NCBI RefSeq assembly: GCF_016860525.1
Contig: NZ_BNEA01000015.1
Span: forward strand, 2,604,001-2,668,000
Origin: Streptomyces rubradiris
Lineage (GTDB): Bacteria > Actinomycetota > Actinomycetes > Streptomycetales > Streptomycetaceae
Direction: 5' to 3'
Length of the DNA: 64,000 nucleotides
Positions 1 through 9,700 of the stretch are shown here, in pieces; within the stretch, counting starts at the first letter, position 1, and each line of letters opens with the position of its first letter. The translations under genes and the position numbers were made by a program. Below the pieces are notes generated by a model, which saw only the letters and a list, made by a program, of their open reading frames with translations, ran no database searches and was not told the DNA's origin.

Positions 1-1380
1 CTCGAAGGCCACGGCGACCCTGGCACGCAGCTCCTCGCGGGGTATCCCGGTGATGTCCACGCCGTTCAGCGTGATCCGGCCGGAGGTGACCTCGTACAGG
101 CGCGGGACGAGGGCGGTGAGCGTGGTCTTCCCGCTGCCGGTGGCGCCGACCAGGGCCATGGACTCCCCGGCCCGTATGTGCAGGTCGATGCCGTCGAGGA
201 GGGGCGGGGAGCCGGCAGGCGCGTCGGGATACCGGAACCGCACCCCCTCGAACCGGATCCCGGATGCGGCGCCCGCCTCGGCCCGGGACGCCGGGCCCGA
301 TGCGGGGACGGGCGCGGTACGGGCTCTGGACTCGGGCTGAGCCTCACCCGCCCCCGCGGTTCCCGGCGCGGTGCCCTCGCCGCTCCCCTCCACCTCCTCG
401 TCCATCACCTCGAAGTAGCGTTCCGTCGCCGTCGCCGCCTCCTGGCTCATCGCCAGCAGGAAGCCGATGGAGTCGACGGGCCAGCGCAGCGCCAGCGCGG
501 TGCTGAGGAAGGCGACCAGCGTGCCCGCGGACAGCTCGCCGTCGGCGACGCGGACGGCGCCGAGGACCAGGGCCGCCCCGATGGCCACCTCGGGCAGCGC
601 CACGATGACGCCCCAGATGGTGGCGAGCAGCCGCGCCTTGCGCAGTTCCGTGCCCCGCAGCCGGCCGGCCAGTTCCCGGAAGGCGCGCGCCTGGCTGCGG
701 TGCCGGCCGAAGCCCTTGACGACGCGGATGCCGAGCACGCTCTCCTCGACCACCGTGGTCAGGTCCCCGACCTGGTCCTGGGCGCGCCGGGCCACCTGCG
801 CGTACCGCCGTTCGAAGACCGCGCAGGTCCACATCACGGGGACGGCCGGGCCGAGGATGACCAGGCCCAGCATCCAGTCCTGCACCAGCATGATGGACAC
901 GCCGACCAGGATCGTCACGCCGTTGACCAGCAGGAAGGTCAGCGGAAAGGCGAGGAACACGCGCAGCAGCATCAGGTCGGTGGTGCCGCGCGAGAGCAAC
1001 TGGCCGGACGCCCAGCGGTCGTGGAAGGCCACCGGCAGGCGTTGCAGCCGGCGGTACAGGTCCGCCCGCAGCTCCGCCTCGACGCGGGACAGCGGCCGGG
1101 CCACGAGCCAGCGCCGGATGCCGAACAGGACCGCCTCGGCGATGCCGAGCAGCAGCAGGTAGAGCGCGCCGAGCCACACGCCCGCCGGGTCGTGGTCGGC
1201 GACCGGCCCGTCCACCAGCCACTTCAGCACGAGCGGGATCACCAGCCCGGTGCAGGAGGCGACGACCGCGACGAGCGCCGCGGTGAACAGCCGGGCGCGC
1301 ACGGGGCGCACGTACGGCCACAGGCGCAGCAGGGTGCGTACGGCGGAACGGTCGGCGGTCGAACGTGTAGTGGACATCAT
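1..1380 (-). CDS. ABC exporter, fused membrane and ATPase domains (3' end outside window)
   Basis: Reads from tandem ATG codons (1380 or 1377) off the left edge, giving about 460 residues of an ABC half-exporter. The first ~300 residues are an ABC type-1 membrane domain with several hydrophobic helices. A Pro/Ala/Glu-rich linker follows, then the nucleotide-binding domain with Walker A (GATGSGKTT) near 130-160. The signature, Walker B and C-terminus lie outside the window. Such proteins act as homo- or heterodimers exporting drugs, lipids or peptides; the substrate cannot be told. The upstream 375 bases are shared with the divergent protease gene. A possible minus-strand promoter is TTGACC (1525-1530) and TATGCG (1503-1508), with a 16-bp spacer. 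Confidence 0.88.
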   Translation of the reverse strand, partial: MMSTTRSTADRSAVRTLLRLWPYVRPVRARLFTAALVAVVASCTGLVIPLVLKWLVDGPVADHDPAGVWLGALYLLLLGIAEAVLFGIRRWLVARPLSRVEAELRADLYRRLQRLPVAFHDRWASGQLLSRGTTDLMLLRVFLAFPLTFLLVNGVTILVGVSIMLVQDWMLGLVILGPAVPVMWTCAVFERRYAQVARRAQDQVGDLTTVVEESVLGIRVVKGFGRHRSQARAFRELAGRLRGTELRKARLLATIWGVIVALPEVAIGAALVLGAVRVADGELSAGTLVAFLSTALALRWPVDSIGFLLAMSQEAATATERYFEVMDEEVEGSGEGTAPGTAGAGEAQPESRARTAPVPASGPASRAEAGAASGIRFEGVRFRYPDAPAGSPPLLDGIDLHIRAGESMALVGATGSGKTTLTALVPRLYEVTSGRITLNGVDITGIPREELRARVAVAFE

Positions 1381-1754
1381 CGCGAGCGTACGGACCGTCC
1401 CCGGCGAGGCCCATCGAGTTTTGGCCGTACCTCACCGGGACATCGGACCTAGGACCGGGGTCGCAGGGGCGGGCCTCCCCAGAACACCGCGCCCCAACAG
1501 TTCGCATACCGAACATGAACATCCGGTCAACGAACCATTTCCGGCCAAGTTTGTGATGCGCTCCTGACAGGTGGCGGGATCTCCTGCCACTCTTCCCAGG
1601 CCGACTCACAGCGACCCCACAGCCCTCTCGTACGCGCGTGGGCCGGCCGAGCACCCGCACCTGGTTCCGCGTAACGCCCTGTTCTGCCCGGACGCCCGAA
1701 CCCACCGTCCGGTCTCCCCTGGCCGCGCGACCCGCGGTCTCGCAGAAGGAGTCA

Positions 1755-3812
1755 GTGTTGAGAAGCAGTTCCTCTCGCGGACGCACCTCCCACACCGCAC
1801 GGCGCCGCACCGCGCACCACCGCACCGCCACCGTCGCCCTCGCCGGCGTCGCCGCCCTGATCGCCGCCGCCGTCCAGGCCGGCGCCGCCACCGCCACCCC
1901 GCAGGCACCGCGGCCGGGCCAGGCGAACCCGGCGCACACGGCGGTCAAGCTGACCCCCTCGCAGCGCGCCGAACTGATCCGGCACGCCGACGCGGGCCGG
2001 GACGCCGCCGCCCGCCAACTCGGCCTGGGCGACCAGGAGAAGCTGGTCGTCAAGGACGTGGTCAAGGACGCCGACGGCACCCTGCACACCCGCTACGAGC
2101 GCACCTACGCGGGCCTGCCGGTGCTCGGCGGCGACCTGGTCGTGGCCACCGACACCGCCGGCAAGACCATGGAGGTGGTGCGGGCCACCAACGCCACGCT
2201 GAAGGTCGCCGGCCTCACCCCGGCGGTGCCGAAGGCGGCGGCGGAGCGGCAGGCCGTGGGGCGGGCGAAGGCGCTCGGCGGGACCAAGCCGGCCGCGGAC
2301 AGCGTCCGCAAGGTGATCTGGGCCGCGACCGGCAAGCCGGTGCTGGCCTACGAGACGGTGGTCGGCGGGCTCCAGGAGGACGGCACCCCCAACGAGCTGC
2401 ACGTCATCACGGACGCGGCCACCGGCGAGAAGCTCTACGAGTACCAGGGCGTCAAGAACGGCGTGGGCAACACCCAGTACAGCGGGCAGGTCACGCTGAC
2501 CACGACCCAGTCGGGCTCGACGTACAACCTCACCGACGGGGCGCGCGGCGGCCACAAGACGTACAACCTCAACCGCGGCACCTCCGGCACCGGCACGCTG
2601 TTCTCGCAGTCCTCGGACACCTGGGGCAACGGCACCAGCTCCAACGCGGCCACCGCGGGCGCGGACGCCCACTACGGCGCCGCGCTCACCTGGGACTTCT
2701 ACAAGAGCGCCTTCGGCCGCAACGGCATCAAGAACAACGGTGTCGGCGCCTACTCCCGCGTCCACTACGGCAACGCGTACGTCAACGCGTTCTGGACCGA
2801 CAGCTGCTTCTGCATGACCTACGGCGACGGCTCCGGCAACGCCAAGCCGCTGACCTCGATCGACGTGGCCGCCCACGAGATGAGCCACGGCGTCACCTCG
2901 GCCACCGCGAACCTGAACTACAGCGGTGAGTCCGGCGGCCTGAACGAGGCGACCAGCGACATCATGGCCGCGGGCGTGGAGTTCTACGCGAACAACTCCA
3001 CCGACGTCGGGGACTACCTGGTCGGCGAGAAGATCGACATCAACGGCAACGGCACCCCGCTGCGCTACATGGACAAGCCCAGCAAGGACGGCGCGTCCAA
3101 GGACAACTGGTACTCGGGCATCGGCGGCGTGGACGTGCACTACTCGTCCGGCCCGGCGAACCACTTCTTCTACCTGCTGAGCGAGGGCAGCGGCGCCAAG
3201 GTCGTCAACGGCGTCAGCTACAACTCGCCCACCGCGGACGGCCTTCCGGTCACCGGCATCGGCCGGGACAAGGCGCTGCAGATCTGGTACCGGGCGCTGA
3301 CCACCAAGTGGACGTCCACCACCAACTACGCGGGCGCCCGCACCGGCACCCTCGCGGCGGCCGGCGAGCTGTACGGCACCACCAGCGCCGAGTACAAGGC
3401 GGTGCAGGACGCCTGGGCGGGCATCGGGGTCGGCGCCCGCTCCGGCGGCGGCGGGGGCGGCGGCACCTCGTACGAGAGCGGCACGCCGGTGGCCATCCCG
3501 GACAACGGAGCGGCCGTCACCTCGGACATCACCGTCACCGGCCGGACCGGGAACGCGCCGGCCAACCTCCAGGTGAGCGTGGACATCGCGCACACCTACC
3601 GGGGCGACCTGGTGATCGATCTCGTCGGCCCGTCGGGCACCGCCTACCGGCTGAAGGGCTACAGCTCCTCGGACTCGGCGGACGGCGTCAACGAGACCTA
3701 CACGGTCAACGCGGCGGCGGAATCGGCCAACGGGACCTGGAAGCTGCGGGTACAGGATCAAGCCACCTACGACACCGGGACGATCAACGGCTGGAAGCTG
3801 ACCTTCCCGTAA
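1755..3812 (+). CDS. Secreted M4 (thermolysin-family) neutral metalloprotease with C-terminal P domain
   Basis: Extracellular zinc endopeptidase, made as a preproenzyme of about 685 residues. GTG at 1755 (or TTG at 1758) follows the box GAAGGAG; the longer upstream reading lacks one. An Arg-rich N-terminus and hydrophobic segment (about 28-45) form a signal peptide. FTP/PepSY-type propeptide regions follow to about residue 230. The zinc site is HEMSH with H374, E375 and H378; E398 in GGLNEATSD is the third ligand at the expected spacing of 20. A Gly-rich linker near 560-570 leads to a proprotein-convertase P domain (about 575-685). The next gene is a paralogue lacking the P domain. Probably nutritional proteolysis; substrates are unknown. 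Confidence 0.93.
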   Translation: MLRSSSSRGRTSHTARRRTAHHRTATVALAGVAALIAAAVQAGAATATPQAPRPGQANPAHTAVKLTPSQRAELIRHADAGRDAAARQLGLGDQEKLVVKDVVKDADGTLHTRYERTYAGLPVLGGDLVVATDTAGKTMEVVRATNATLKVAGLTPAVPKAAAERQAVGRAKALGGTKPAADSVRKVIWAATGKPVLAYETVVGGLQEDGTPNELHVITDAATGEKLYEYQGVKNGVGNTQYSGQVTLTTTQSGSTYNLTDGARGGHKTYNLNRGTSGTGTLFSQSSDTWGNGTSSNAATAGADAHYGAALTWDFYKSAFGRNGIKNNGVGAYSRVHYGNAYVNAFWTDSCFCMTYGDGSGNAKPLTSIDVAAHEMSHGVTSATANLNYSGESGGLNEATSDIMAAGVEFYANNSTDVGDYLVGEKIDINGNGTPLRYMDKPSKDGASKDNWYSGIGGVDVHYSSGPANHFFYLLSEGSGAKVVNGVSYNSPTADGLPVTGIGRDKALQIWYRALTTKWTSTTNYAGARTGTLAAAGELYGTTSAEYKAVQDAWAGIGVGARSGGGGGGGTSYESGTPVAIPDNGAAVTSDITVTGRTGNAPANLQVSVDIAHTYRGDLVIDLVGPSGTAYRLKGYSSSDSADGVNETYTVNAAAESANGTWKLRVQDQATYDTGTINGWKLTFP

Positions 3813-3838
3813 ACAGCAGGGCGAAAGGCCGGAGTTGA

Positions 3839-3877
3839 CGGCGCCGCCCGGGGGCGGGACCCCCTCGGGCGGCGCCG
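3839..3877 (+). terminator. Hairpin after first M4 protease
   Basis: Perfect 12-bp inverted repeat (3839-3850 against 3866-3877), almost all G/C, with a 15-base loop, starting 26 bases after the stop codon. There is no long T run, as is common for Streptomyces terminators. Confidence 0.65.
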
Positions 3878-4064
3878 GTTAACACCCCCGAAACGTTCAC
3901 CGGCTGGTCGATTTTCAGCCAACATCACTTCAGGGTCCTGACATGTCCGCGTCCTTGATGTCACTCTCTCTCCACCCGCCGCAGCAGCACAGCAACTTCA
4001 CAACGCCACACACGCCGGCCAGTAACCCCGCACTGACCGGACTCCCCCACGAGAAGGAGCTTCC

Positions 4065-5723
4065 GTGAGCCCCCTCTACGCGCGTCACAAGCGCACCACC
4101 CTGGCCATCGCCACCGCTGTCGCCGCCGGAGCCCTGCTCTCCACCGGTCTGACCACCAGTGCCAACGCGCAGGCCCCGACCGAAGCCGCCGCCGCTGCCA
4201 AGCCCCTGGCCGCCGCCCCGACCGCGCTGACCGCCGCGGCCCGCACCTCCCTGATCCAGCAGGCCCAGGCCGACGCCACCGAGACCGCGCGGCACATAGG
4301 CCTCGGCGCCCAGGAGAAGCTGGTCGCCAAGGACGTCGTCAAGGACGCCGACGGCACGCTGCACACCCGCTACGAGCGCACCTACGCGGGCCTTCCGGTC
4401 CTCGGCGGCGACCTGATCGTCCACACCGCCAAGTCCGGCGCGACCCAGGGCGTCACCAAGGCCAATCCCGCGGCCCTGAAGCCGGCCTCGCTCAAGCCGC
4501 AGATCACCGCCGCCAAGGCCGAACAGCAGGCCGTGTCCGCCGCCAAGGCGCTCGGCTCCGCCAAGACCACCGCGGACGGCGCCCGCCAGGTCGTCTGGGC
4601 CGGCTCCGGCAAGCCCGTCCTCGCCTACGAGACGATCGTCGGCGGCTTCCAGGACGACGGCACCCCGAACCAGCTGCACGTCATCACCGACGCGGCCACC
4701 GGCAAGAAGCTCTACGAGTACCAGGGCATCGAGAACGCGACCGGCAAGACGCTGTACTCCGGCACGGTCACCCTCAACTCCGTGCAGTCGGGGTCGACGT
4801 ACCAGCTCACCGACAGCGCGCGGGGCAACCACAAGACGTACAACCTGGCCCGCAAGACGTCCGGCACGGGCACCCTGGTGGCCAACTCGACCAACGTCTT
4901 CGGCACCGGCACCGCCTCCACCTCCTCCTCGGACCAGACGGCGGCCGCCGACGCCGCCTACGGCGCGGGCCTGACCTGGGACTTCTACAAGAGCACCTTC
5001 GGCCGCAACGGCATCAAGAACAGCGGTGTCGGCGCCTACTCCCGTGTGCACTACGGCAACGCGTACGTCAACGCGTTCTGGGACGACAGCTGCTTCTGCA
5101 TGACCTACGGCGACGGCTACGGCAACGCCAGCCCGCTGACCTCGATCGACGTGGCCGGCCACGAGATGAGCCACGGCGTCACCTCGAACACCGCGGGCCT
5201 CAACTACTCCGGTGAGTCCGGCGGCCTGAACGAGGCCACCAGCGATATCTTCGGCACGGGCGTGGAGTTCTTCGCCAACAACGCGTCCGACCCCGGTGAC
5301 TACCTCATCGGCGAGAAGATCGACATCAACGGCGACGGCACCCCGCTGCGCTACATGGACAAGCCCAGCAAGGACGGCGGCTCGGCGGACTACTGGTCCT
5401 CCACGGTCGGCAACAAGGACGTCCACTACTCGTCCGGCGTCGCGAACCACTTCTTCTACCTCCTCGCGGAGGGCAGCGGCGCGAAGACGATCAACGGCGT
5501 CAGCTACAACTCGCCGACGTACAACGGCTCCACCGTCACCGGCATCGGCCGCGCCAAGGCGCTGCAGATCTGGTACAAGGCGCTGACCACGTACATGACG
5601 TCGACGACCAACTACAAGGCCGCCCGCACGGCGACCCTGAACGCGGCGTCCGCGCTGTACGGCTCCACCAGCACCGAGTACAAGGCGGTCGCGGCGGCGT
5701 GGTCCGCCGTCAACGTCAACTAG
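4065..5723 (+). CDS. Secreted M4 (thermolysin-family) neutral metalloprotease
   Basis: Second M4 preproenzyme, 552 residues, starting at GTG after GAGAAGGAG. The signal peptide ends near the ANA of TTSANA (about residue 35). The FTP/PepSY prodomain and catalytic domain follow those of the upstream gene closely; LHTRYERTYAGLPVLGGDL is identical in both. The zinc ligands are H366 and H370 of HEMSH and E390 of GGLNEATSD, with E367 catalytic. The protein ends with the M4 helical domain and has no P domain, so the pair are duplicates differing in a C-terminal module. The intervening hairpin and ~250-base gap suggest separate transcription. Confidence 0.94.
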   Translation: MSPLYARHKRTTLAIATAVAAGALLSTGLTTSANAQAPTEAAAAAKPLAAAPTALTAAARTSLIQQAQADATETARHIGLGAQEKLVAKDVVKDADGTLHTRYERTYAGLPVLGGDLIVHTAKSGATQGVTKANPAALKPASLKPQITAAKAEQQAVSAAKALGSAKTTADGARQVVWAGSGKPVLAYETIVGGFQDDGTPNQLHVITDAATGKKLYEYQGIENATGKTLYSGTVTLNSVQSGSTYQLTDSARGNHKTYNLARKTSGTGTLVANSTNVFGTGTASTSSSDQTAAADAAYGAGLTWDFYKSTFGRNGIKNSGVGAYSRVHYGNAYVNAFWDDSCFCMTYGDGYGNASPLTSIDVAGHEMSHGVTSNTAGLNYSGESGGLNEATSDIFGTGVEFFANNASDPGDYLIGEKIDINGDGTPLRYMDKPSKDGGSADYWSSTVGNKDVHYSSGVANHFFYLLAEGSGAKTINGVSYNSPTYNGSTVTGIGRAKALQIWYKALTTYMTSTTNYKAARTATLNAASALYGSTSTEYKAVAAAWSAVNVN

Positions 5724-5745
5724 TACCTGCCGGACCGGCACAGGC

Positions 5746-5783
5746 GGGCGGCACCCGGGACCAGCGCGTCCCGGGTGCCGCCC
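5746..5783 (+). terminator. Strong hairpin after second M4 protease
   Basis: Perfect 15-bp inverted repeat, 5746-5760 against 5769-5783, with an 8-base loop, 22 bases after the protease stop codon. It ends 15 bases before the next gene's start codon. Confidence 0.8.
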
Positions 5784-5797
5784 TACCCTTGTGACCC

Positions 5798-6319
5798 ATG
5801 TCCTCGGCGCCCTTCACCTATGAGCCGGTCGGTGCGACCCGCGACGACCTGACGTTCTGCCCGCCCGGCTTCCGTCCCATGCTCGTGCGCACCCGCCTCG
5901 GCGAGGGCCACGCGGTGTTCCGGCGGGCCGCCGAGGCGGTCCTCACCTGGGAGATGCACCGCACACTGGGCGTCGGCATCGACGCCACCGCCGACCGCGC
6001 GGCCCCCGGCGTCGACGTCACGGTCACCCTGGCCGGCGTCGTCAAGGCACCCTGCCGCGTCATATGGACCGCAGAGGAACCCCGCCGCGCCGGCTGGGCC
6101 TACGGCACCCTTGAGGGCCACCCCGAGTGCGGCGAGGAGGCCTTCGTCGTCGACCGCACCGGCGACGGCACGGTCTGGCTCACGGTGTCCGCCTTCAGCA
6201 AGCCGGCCAAGTGGTACGCGAAGGCAGGCGGCCCGGCCACCAGAGGCTTCCAGCACGCCTACGCCCGCCGCTGCGGAACAGTCCTCAAACGCCTCTGCGA
6301 AGACCAGCCACAACCGTGA
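5798..6319 (+). CDS. DUF1990 family protein (intact copy)
   Basis: 173-residue protein of the DUF1990 (UPF0548) family, normal in length. It has the FxYxxVGATR-type N-terminus and the later AFSKPAKWYAKAGGP and RRCGTVLKRL stretches. The biochemical function of the family is unknown to me. ATG at 5798 follows the strong hairpin; the box before it is weak, so translation may be near-leaderless. Bases 5886-5945 and 6063-6199 are duplicated about 6 kb downstream at 11951-12147, on the far side of the RHS toxin locus, which makes this gene the left border of the accessory island. Confidence 0.85.
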   Translation: MSSAPFTYEPVGATRDDLTFCPPGFRPMLVRTRLGEGHAVFRRAAEAVLTWEMHRTLGVGIDATADRAAPGVDVTVTLAGVVKAPCRVIWTAEEPRRAGWAYGTLEGHPECGEEAFVVDRTGDGTVWLTVSAFSKPAKWYAKAGGPATRGFQHAYARRCGTVLKRLCEDQPQP

Positions 6320-6532
6320 CCTGACGCCCCCTTGTTCCGAGTGGAACGGGATCCCGCCAACCTCTTCACCGGACACCCGTGCCGCGTTGCTGACGGCAAC
6401 GCGTGAGTGTAATGATCCGAAGCATGTTCGACCACGGGGACACCACCATCCCGACGACACGAATACCCAGGTCACGCCTGTACGACTACATGGACGAGCC
6501 CCGAGTCCGTACCGGACACTCCAGACCTCGAC
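6320..6532. other. Spacer between DUF1990 gene and RHS operon
   Basis: 213 bases with no convincing gene. The reading frame of the small gene that follows stays open back to 6416 and reads plausibly (…ESVPDTPDLD), but has no ATG, GTG or TTG upstream of 6533. The 5' end of that gene may therefore have been lost or frameshifted. No clear promoter hexamers were seen. Confidence 0.5.
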
Positions 6533-6781
6533 GTGCGGACGGTGAGGGCGCGCGGGGAGTCGTTCCGTCAGGCGTGGGCGAACAGTGAGCAGGGCTGGAA
6601 GGACGCGGCCCGTGATGCGCTGACCTCGCGCTCCTCGGTTGTGCCGGGCGTGGGACCGGCCGACGTGGCGGGTGCTGTCGGTGTCTCGCGGGAGCGTTAC
6701 GACCAGATGCTGGACGAGGCGTTCGGTCCCTCTGCCGAGGCCCGCGCCGAAGCTGCCGGGCAGCAGGGCCAGGAGGGCTGA
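6533..6781 (+). CDS. Small protein translationally coupled to RHS toxin
   Basis: About 82 residues, possibly 5'-truncated, not recognised. Helical and charged in the first half (RARGESFRQAWANSEQGWKD), followed by a conserved-looking VGPADVAGAVGVSRERYDQM region. GTG at 6533 is the most upstream in-frame start, GTG at 6542 the alternative; neither has a good ribosome-binding site. The TGA at 6779-6781 overlaps the RHS ATG by one base (TGATG), so the two are coupled. A helper for the secreted partner (chaperone or secretion partner) is plausible by position only. Confidence 0.6.
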   Translation: MRTVRARGESFRQAWANSEQGWKDAARDALTSRSSVVPGVGPADVAGAVGVSRERYDQMLDEAFGPSAEARAEAAGQQGQEG

Positions 6782-9700
6782 TGGGGATCGGGGATGTCAC
6801 CAACAAGCTCCTCAGCGGCGGGGAGGATCTGGTCGACCGGGGCAAGAAGCTCGTCGGCAAGGGCGTGGACTACACGACGGACAAGATCGGTGACGGTCTG
6901 GACTACGTCGGGGCGCACAAGTGGGCCGATGTGGTGGAGGACTGGGGCGACGGGGTCGCCTCCGATCTGGGGGCGACCCCGGGTGAGCAGCAGCTCGGTG
7001 AGAGTGAGGAGGCCAACGAGCTCGTCCACGGCAACCCGGCCAAGATCCGGCAGAGCGCGAAGCACCTGCGGGACTTCCACAGCGCCTTCGACAAGGTCGG
7101 CCAGGGCTTGAAGAAGGTCGACTCCTCCGGCTGGAGGGGTGAGGGCGGGGACGCGTTCCGGGAGAAGTTCGGTGTGCACCCGGTCAAGTGGGCGCAGGCC
7201 GCCCAGGCGTGTGAGACGGCGGCCGGCGCGCTGGAGTCGTACGCCGACACGGTGAAGTGGGCGCAAGGACAGGCCGAGGAAGCCGTGCGCCTGTACAAGA
7301 AGGGCGTGAAGGCGTCCAAGGAGGCGTTCGAGGCCCACAAGGAGAAGGTCGCCGCCTACAACGAGAAGGCGCACGCGGGCGAGGACCCCGGCCCCCGGCC
7401 CGCCGAGTTCCAGGACCCGGGCAAGGCCGATGTCCAGGCCGCGCTCCATCAGCTGGCCCAGGCCCGCAAGCAGCGCAACACCGCCGCCGCCGAAGCCCAG
7501 GGCAAGGTCAGGACGGCCCTCGCCCACGCTCCGGCCGAGCCCCCGCCGCTGGACCGCATCAAGAACAACCTGTCCGACGGTGTCCTGTCCGCCGGCATCG
7601 AGCTGACCCACTTCGCCGGGGGCGTCGTCAAGGGCACGGCCGGCCTGGGCACCTTCGTCCGCGGCCTGAACCCCATCGACCCCTACAACCTCAACCACCC
7701 CGCCGCGTACATGCAGAACGTCAGCATGACGCTCTCGGGGCTGGTCTCCACCGCCGCCCACCCCGAACGCACCGCCAAGACCATGTGGGACGAGTTCCGC
7801 AAGGACCCCTCCGAATCCGGCGGCCGGTTCCTGCCCGAACTCCTCGGCACCAAGGGCGCGGGGCTGGGACGCAGCGGTCTGCGGCTGGGGCTGAAGAAGG
7901 GTGCGGAGGAAGCCGCTGAGCAAGGGGCGCGCAAGGGAGCCCGGAACGCGGTCGAGGAGGGCGCGGAGGACGTCTCCCGGCGCCCGGTCGACAAGGTCTG
8001 CGAGAAGGACCCCGTCGATGTCGCCACCGGCCGGATGGTGCTGCCGCAGACCGACGTCTCGCTCCCCGGCATCCTGCCCCTCGTCGTCAAGCGCCAGTTC
8101 GAGTCGTCGTACCGGCTCGGTGGCTGGTTCGGCCCGGCCTGGTCCTCCACCCTCGACCAGCGCCTGGAGATCGACGTGGAGGGTGTCGTCTTCGTCGGCG
8201 AGGACGGGGTGACGCTCGCCTACCCCCATCCCGCCCCGGGCGTGCCGACCCTGCCCAGCCACGGCCCGCGCTGGCCCCTGGACCGGGTGGACGACGGCTA
8301 CACCTTGACCGACCCCGAGTCGGGCCGGGTACGGCACTTCGCAGACCGCTCCGAGGACCTGGCGGTCCTGGAACAGCTGAACGACCGAAACGGCAACTGG
8401 ATCACCTTCGAGTACGACACCGAGGGCACCCCGCTGGCGATCGCCTCCGCGGCCGGTCACCGGCTACTGCTGTCGAGCTCGGACGGCAGAGTCACCGCGC
8501 TGCACCTGGCGAACGCGGCAGCCGACGGCACCGACCAGGAACTCGTCCGCTACGGCTACACCGACGGCAACCTCACCGAGGTCGTCAACTCCTCCGGCCG
8601 CCCCACCGTCTTCGGCTACGACGACCAGGGCCGCGTCACTTCCTGGACGGACACCAACGACAGCCACTTCACCTACGTCTACGACGACCAGGACCGCTGC
8701 ACCCACCAGTCCGGCGACGCCGGCCACCTGGCCTCCACTTTCACCTACTCGCCGGTGGACCCCGACACCGGCGAACACACCACGACCATCACCAACTCAC
8801 ACGGCCACACCACCCAATACCTGATCAACCACCGCTGCCAGGTGATCGCCGAAACCGACGCACTCGGCGCGACCACCCACTACACCCGCGACCGCTACAA
8901 CCGTCTGCTGTCCACGACGGACCCGTTGGGCCACACGACGGCGTTCGAGTACGACGAGACGGGCAACCTCGTCTCGGTCGCCCGCCCGGACGGCCGCGAG
9001 ACGAGGGCCGAGTACAACGCCCTCGGCCTGCCGGTGAAGGTGGTGAACCCGGACGGCACGGTGTTCCACCAGACCTACGACGATCGGGGCAACCGCACGT
9101 CGGTGACGGACCCGGCCGGCCGGACGACCCGCTTCACCTACACGGAGGCGGGCCACCTGACCTCGGTGACGGACCCGTTAGGCAACACGACCACGGTGGT
9201 CTGCGACCCCACGGGCCTCCCCGTGCAGATGACAGACCCCCTGGGCGCGACCACCCGCTACGAACGCAACACCCTCGGCCTCCCGACCGCCATCACGGAC
9301 CCACTCGGTGGCGTCACCCGCCTGGAATGGACGCTCGAAGGCCGACTGACCCGCCACACGGCCCCCGACGGCACCACGGAAACGTGGACGTACGACGGCG
9401 AGGGCAACTGCACCAGCCACACCGACCCCCTCGGCGGCGTCACCCGCTTCGAGTACACCCACTTCGACCTGCTGACCGCCCGCACCGGCCCGGACGGCGT
9501 CCGCTACGAATTCACCCACGACACCGAACTACGCCTCACCAAGGTCACCAACCCACAGGGCCTGACCTGGACGTACGAGTACGACCCCGCAGGCCACCTG
9601 GCCCGCGAGACGGACTTCGACGGCCGGACCTTGACGTACGAGTACGACCCGGCAGGCCGCTTGGCGGCACGACGGAACACCCTCGGCGAGGAAACGAGGT

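Noticed and set aside
178..1452. 424-residue plus-strand open frame opposite the ABC exporter
   Set aside because: Arg/Gln/His-rich shadow of the minus-strand exporter, whose own frame carries clear Walker A and membrane helices.
1752..5741. Two long minus-strand frames (669 and 603 residues) opposite the M4 proteases
   Set aside because: Val/Gly/Arg-rich antisense frames caused by GC bias; the plus strand has complete protease motifs.
6403..6588. 61-residue frame upstream of the RHS operon
   Set aside because: Overlaps the better frame of the small coupled gene and has no ribosome-binding site or recognisable sequence.
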